Made by a program: the position numbers and the translations under genes | The notes under the pieces: model-generated | What the model was told of the DNA's origin: nothing | Databases searched by the model: none | The model's input: the letters and a program-made list of their open reading frames with translations, nothing else | Source: DATLFA01 sp039934635 | GTDB lineage: Bacteria > Actinomycetota > Acidimicrobiia > Acidimicrobiales > WLNW01 | Length of the DNA: 24,507 nucleotides | Assembly (NCBI GenBank): GCA_039934635.1 | Contig: JBDTLT010000063.1 | Coordinates: 1-24,507, forward strand | Direction of reading: 5' to 3' | Shown: piece after piece, positions 21,583 to 24,507 of the stretch | How the letters are laid out: every line of letters starts with the position of its first letter | How positions within the stretch are numbered: position 1 is the stretch's first letter

Positions 21583-22970
21583 CGACACGATCCAGCGTTC
21601 TGACGTTTCTCGGTGCGGCACAGACCGTCACCGGCAGCCGGTTCTTGCTGGAGAGCAACTCCGGGAAGGTGCTGATCGATGCGGGCCTCTTCCAAGGTCA
21701 AAAGCAGTTGCGCCTTCGCAACTGGGAGCCGTTTCCGATCGACCCATCGTCACTCGACGGCGTCGTGCTCACGCACGCGCATCTCGACCACTCGGGTTAC
21801 CTGCCGGCCCTGGTGCGGGCCGGGTTCAACGGCCCGATCTGGGCGACGCCCTCCACCATCGCGCTCACCAAGATCGTGCTCGAGGACTCGGCGCGTCTGC
21901 AGGAAGAAGAAGCCGAGTACGCGAATCGCAAGGGGTTCTCCAAGCACCGTCCCGCTCTACCCCTCTACACCTCCGACGACGCGGCGCGGGCGATTGCGCA
22001 GCTGACAGAGATCGCATTCAACGAACCCTCCGAAGTTGCCGAAGGCATCCACGCGGAACTCTTTCCCGCGGGCCACATACTCGGGTCGGCGTCGGCGCTG
22101 CTCACACTCGCGTCAGGTCGCCGGCTCTTCGTCAGTGGTGACGTGGGCCGTCCCAATCATCCGATCCTGAATGCGCCGGCGCCGCGCCCTGCGGCCGACA
22201 TCGTCCTCATCGAGTCGACGTACGGCAACCGCCACCACGAGCCTCAGCAGAACTCGCTCGATCGGATCGCGCAAGTGATCAACCGCACGGCGCGGCGGGG
22301 CGGCAGCATCGTGATCCCCGCGTTCGCAGTTGATCGCACCGAGGTCATCCTTCACACACTTCGCGGACTGAAGGCCGACGAGCGGATACCCGACCTCCCC
22401 GTCTACGTCGACAGCCCCATGGCATTGGCCGTCCTCGACGTGTACCGCAACGCCATCGACCGCAAGGATCCAGAAATACGACTCGAATCCTGCGTCGGCG
22501 ATCCGTTCGATCCGGGTCGCCTCCACGAAGCGCGCACGACCGCAGAGTCAAAAGCGCTCAACGAGCTCTCCTATCCGTCGATCATCATTTCGTCATCGGG
22601 CATGGCCACTGGCGGCCGGGTACTCCATCACCTCTATCGACGGTTGCCCGATCCGCGTAACGCGGTCGTTCTCGTCGGCTATCAGGCCGCCGGAACCCGT
22701 GGCCAATTGCTGGCGGCGGGAGCCTCCACCATCAAGTTGCTCGGTCGCCATGTGCCGGTGCGCTCGGAGGTGGCCGTCGTCGATGCGTTCTCGGTGCACG
22801 CCGATGCGGACGAGATCGTCGAGTGGCTCGCGCCGGCCGCCGGTCCGGAGACCGCCTACGTGGTGCACGGCGAGCCGACGGCGAGCACCGCGCTGGCCGC
22901 GCGACTGCACTGGGAGCTGGAATGGACCGCAGTCGTGCCCAACCACGGCGAGTGCGTGCGGCTCGACTGA
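21579..22970 (+). CDS. MBL-fold beta-CASP metallohydrolase (RNA-processing type)
   Basis: The 463-residue protein is a metallo-beta-lactamase/beta-CASP enzyme of the CPSF73-like group, expected to be a zinc-dependent RNA nuclease. All motifs are present: Asp34 (VLIDAG), His66-x-His68-x-Asp70-His71 (THAHLDH), His166 (PAGHILGSAS), Asp188 (VSGDVGR), motif A Glu212 (LIESTYGNR), motif B His407 (FSVHAD) and motif C His430 (VVHGEP), plus the SSSGMATGGR block. Length is typical for bacterial members. The start at 21579 is fixed by the N-terminal LTFLGAAQTVTGS; there is no ribosome site, but an overlapping mini-ORF. Its RNA target is unknown; relatives often lie near stress or redox genes. A lipoprotein gene follows 26 bases later. 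Confidence 0.92.
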   Translation: MTTRSSVLTFLGAAQTVTGSRFLLESNSGKVLIDAGLFQGQKQLRLRNWEPFPIDPSSLDGVVLTHAHLDHSGYLPALVRAGFNGPIWATPSTIALTKIVLEDSARLQEEEAEYANRKGFSKHRPALPLYTSDDAARAIAQLTEIAFNEPSEVAEGIHAELFPAGHILGSASALLTLASGRRLFVSGDVGRPNHPILNAPAPRPAADIVLIESTYGNRHHEPQQNSLDRIAQVINRTARRGGSIVIPAFAVDRTEVILHTLRGLKADERIPDLPVYVDSPMALAVLDVYRNAIDRKDPEIRLESCVGDPFDPGRLHEARTTAESKALNELSYPSIIISSSGMATGGRVLHHLYRRLPDPRNAVVLVGYQAAGTRGQLLAAGASTIKLLGRHVPVRSEVAVVDAFSVHADADEIVEWLAPAAGPETAYVVHGEPTASTALAARLHWELEWTAVVPNHGECVRLD

Positions 22971-22996
22971 GCCCTGCTTCCAGAGAGGAAACAGCA

Positions 22997-23788
22997 GTGC
23001 GATCGATGTGGCAGCGCAATCTACAAGTGATGACGTTTTGCCTCGTGTCGATGCTCATGGTCTCGTGTGGCGACAACGGCGGCGCAGACGCGCCCGCACT
23101 GACCGGTCGCACGTTCTTGTCCGACTCGGTGACGGTGAACGGAAGCGCACACCCACTGGTGACCGGTACTCAGATTCGCCTGACGATCACCGCCGATCAT
23201 CGCATCACCGCGAGCGCGGGCTGCAACATTCTGAGTGGCAGCGTGCGCGTCGACGACGATCGCCTCGTCGTCAGTGGACTCGGTTCGACAGAGATGGGGT
23301 GCGATCCCCCGCGCCAAGCGCAGGACGAGTGGCTGGCGTCGTTCCTCGCGGCAAATCCCACCTATGTTCTCGACTACAGCGGGCTGCAGCTTCGCGGCAA
23401 TGACACCGTCGTCGAACTGCGCGACCGTGAGGTTGCCGACCCCGATCGGCCCCTGCAACAAACCGTGTGGGTCGTCGACGGACTGATCAGTGGGTCGACT
23501 GCGAGTTCGATGCCGGCCGGCGCGTCAGCGACGATTGTCTTCGACCAAGCGGGACTGCACGTCGTGATCGATGCGTGCAACTCGATCTCCGGCAGTGTGA
23601 GGATCGCGTCGTCCACCATCGATATCGGTCACCTCGTCACGACCGACGTCGCGTGCGCCCAACCCGCCGCGTCGCTCGAAGCTGCAATCGCAGAAGTTCT
23701 CGTGGGCAAGATCACCTACGCCATCGACGCGGCAAGCCTGCGCCTCACACATCCCACCGGCAAAGGCCTCACACTTCGCGCCCGGTGA
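22997..23788 (+). CDS. Lipoprotein with two META (HslJ-like) domains
   Basis: The 263-residue protein has a lipoprotein signal ending MLMVSC (Cys24; Met at -3 is unusual but tolerated). Two consecutive META domains follow. Domain 1 (about 33-145) has GRTFLSDSVTVNG, ITASAGCNILSGSVRV and STEMGCD; domain 2 (about 155-261) has TVWVVDGLISGS, VVIDACNSISGSVRI, TTDVACA and LRLTHPTGKGLTLRAR. The C-N-x-x-S-G-S and M/V-x-C blocks occur once in each, probably forming one disulfide per domain. HslJ-like proteins are linked to heat, motility or drug resistance but have no defined reaction. The GTG start has AGAGGA at 22984-22989 seven bases upstream; the frame open further upstream lies over the MBL gene. 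Confidence 0.85.
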   Translation: MRSMWQRNLQVMTFCLVSMLMVSCGDNGGADAPALTGRTFLSDSVTVNGSAHPLVTGTQIRLTITADHRITASAGCNILSGSVRVDDDRLVVSGLGSTEMGCDPPRQAQDEWLASFLAANPTYVLDYSGLQLRGNDTVVELRDREVADPDRPLQQTVWVVDGLISGSTASSMPAGASATIVFDQAGLHVVIDACNSISGSVRIASSTIDIGHLVTTDVACAQPAASLEAAIAEVLVGKITYAIDAASLRLTHPTGKGLTLRAR

Positions 23789-23792
23789 ATCG

Positions 23793-23806
23793 GGGACCTT
23801 GGGCCC
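23793..23806 (+). promoter_or_regulatory. DosR/DevR-like box upstream of the flavodoxin gene
   Basis: GGGAC-CTTG-GGCCC (23793-23806) followed by T is a full match to the DosR half-site form GGGAC-N4-G(T/G)CCC known from mycobacterial hypoxia genes. A -10-like TATGGT at 23830-23835 would put the transcript start near 23842, so the box would be centred near -42, the usual position for activation. The ATG is 72 bases after the box. Confidence 0.6.
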
Positions 23807-23878
23807 TACTGGCCTTGTCGGCTTCGCCATATGGTCGCATTGAAGAGGCGCTGAGGCGACGAGTACGGAGGTGCGGCC

Positions 23879-24415
23879 ATGAAGGCATTGGTGATCTACG
23901 AATCGATGTACGGAAACACCCACCTGATCGCGGACGCGATCGGCACGGGGCTCAGCGAGGTAGCCGAGGTTGTCGTGATCCCCGTCCGCGAAGCGACGCC
24001 GGCGCTGCTCCACGATGCCGACCTCATCGTCGTCGGCGGACCGACACATGCGCACGGCGTGAGCCGTCCCGCCACTCGCCAGGCCGCGGCCGACGCCGCC
24101 GAGAAGCCCGGCAGCGAATTGGTCGTCGAACCCGACGCCGCGGGCACGGGCTTGCGTGATTGGTTCTCGACGCTCGATTGGATGAGCGGACGCGCTGCCG
24201 CGTTCGATACTCGCCTCGACGCGCCGGCCCCGTTCACGGGGCGCGCCTCGAAGGGCATCACGCGCATGTTGCGTCACCACGGATTCACCGTGGTCACCGA
24301 GCCCCAAAGCTTTCTCGTGACGAAGGCAAACCATCTCGAGGCGGACGAAGCGAAACGCGCCCGCGACTGGGGAGTCGAACTCGCCGCAATGATCGGTGTG
24401 CTCACCACCGGCTGA
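23879..24415 (+). CDS. Flavodoxin family protein
   Basis: The 178-residue protein is a flavodoxin: the N-terminus MKALVIYESMYGNTHLIADA carries the FMN phosphate-binding loop (ESMYGNT), and DADLIVVGGPTHAHGVSRP holds the second flavin-contact segment. It ends with a helical LEADEAKRARDWGVELAAM. It is expected to shuttle electrons in the cytoplasm; in DosR-regulated settings such proteins could replace ferredoxin under low oxygen. GGAGG at 23867-23871 lies 7 bases before the ATG. The gene has its own promoter region with the DosR-like box and stands apart from the preceding lipoprotein gene by 90 bases. Confidence 0.9.
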   Translation: MKALVIYESMYGNTHLIADAIGTGLSEVAEVVVIPVREATPALLHDADLIVVGGPTHAHGVSRPATRQAAADAAEKPGSELVVEPDAAGTGLRDWFSTLDWMSGRAAAFDTRLDAPAPFTGRASKGITRMLRHHGFTVVTEPQSFLVTKANHLEADEAKRARDWGVELAAMIGVLTTG

Positions 24416-24444
24416 TCTGCGGCCGTAGGCGACGAGACGTTGAA

Positions 24445-24450
24445 TAGCAT
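24445..24450 (+). promoter_or_regulatory. -10-like element for a possibly leaderless gene at 24459
   Basis: TAGCAT (24445-24450) fits TANNNT; the ATG at 24459 lies 8 bases after it, the usual distance of a transcription start, and there is no ribosome site. No clear -35 element is visible. Confidence 0.3.
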
Positions 24451-24458
24451 CGTCTCCG

Positions 24459-24507
24459 ATGCCCGACGACCCAACCGGCCGCAGGCGACGCGTCCTGTTG
24501 GCGTCGG
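24459..24507 (+). CDS. Start of a gene cut by the window end
   Basis: Sixteen codons are visible (MPDDPTGRRRRVLLAS) and remain open to the window edge. RRVLLAS would suit the first strand of a Rossmann-like domain, but this is too short to identify. The start choice rests on the leaderless-type -10 element upstream. Confidence 0.35.
   Translation, partial: MPDDPTGRRRRVLLAS

Overview
The window is high-GC, densely packed bacterial DNA with short or overlapping gene junctions, many GTG starts and several lipoproteins. Gene content points to an actinobacterium: TreY/TreZ trehalose synthesis, an actinobacterial-type DUF2231 protein, a small family with a conserved HGWRGRWLVNG motif, SigB/SigF-like promoter spacing and DosR-like boxes. 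An Acidimicrobiia relative is my guess from style only; no marker gene settles it. About 29 protein-coding genes or gene pieces are supported. No rRNA, tRNA, CRISPR array, insertion sequence or prophage was seen.

Layout. 1-2937: end of a TetR regulator, a DoxX-like membrane protein overlapping a PQQ-dependent sugar dehydrogenase lipoprotein, and a small secreted protein. 2949-5666: a glyoxalase-fold protein (-), Dps (+), a terminator region, a small lipoprotein (-) and a coiled-coil protein (+). 5674-10028 (-): treY-treZ, which make trehalose from glycogen-like glucans. 10122-12455 (+): a tightly coupled four-gene cassette of a haem-oxygenase-like diiron enzyme, a 60-residue unknown protein, a flavin reductase and a DUF2231 membrane protein. 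It is followed by a histidine phosphatase and an NAD(P)H-hydrate dehydratase. 14102-15242: CsbD, a DUF72 gene remnant, a second glyoxalase-fold protein and a small unknown protein. 15249-17398 (-): a GT2-GtrA glycosyltransferase coupled to a phosphodiester glycosidase. 17489-21491: a conserved small protein, an NDP-forming-type acyl-CoA synthetase (-) and, divergent from it, an AMP-forming acetyl-CoA synthetase-like ligase coupled to an acyl carrier protein. 21488-24507: two mini-ORFs, an MBL/beta-CASP protein, a tandem META-domain lipoprotein, a flavodoxin and the start of another gene.

Two regulatory themes tie the genes together. First, sites of the form GTTT-N16-GGGTAC (general-stress sigma SigB/SigF type) precede csbD and the small gene at 15012, with weaker versions before dps and the diiron-enzyme cassette. 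Second, boxes of the DosR/DevR form (GGGAC-N4-GGCCC) lie upstream of the flavodoxin and between the two divergent CoA ligases. With trehalose synthesis, Dps and CsbD, this suggests a stress, stationary-phase and low-oxygen gene neighbourhood.

The most promising uncharacterised system is the 10122-12455 cassette. The enzyme keeps a complete seven-residue metal-ligand pattern like that of the SznF central domain, and it is translationally coupled to an unknown 60-residue protein and a flavin reductase.
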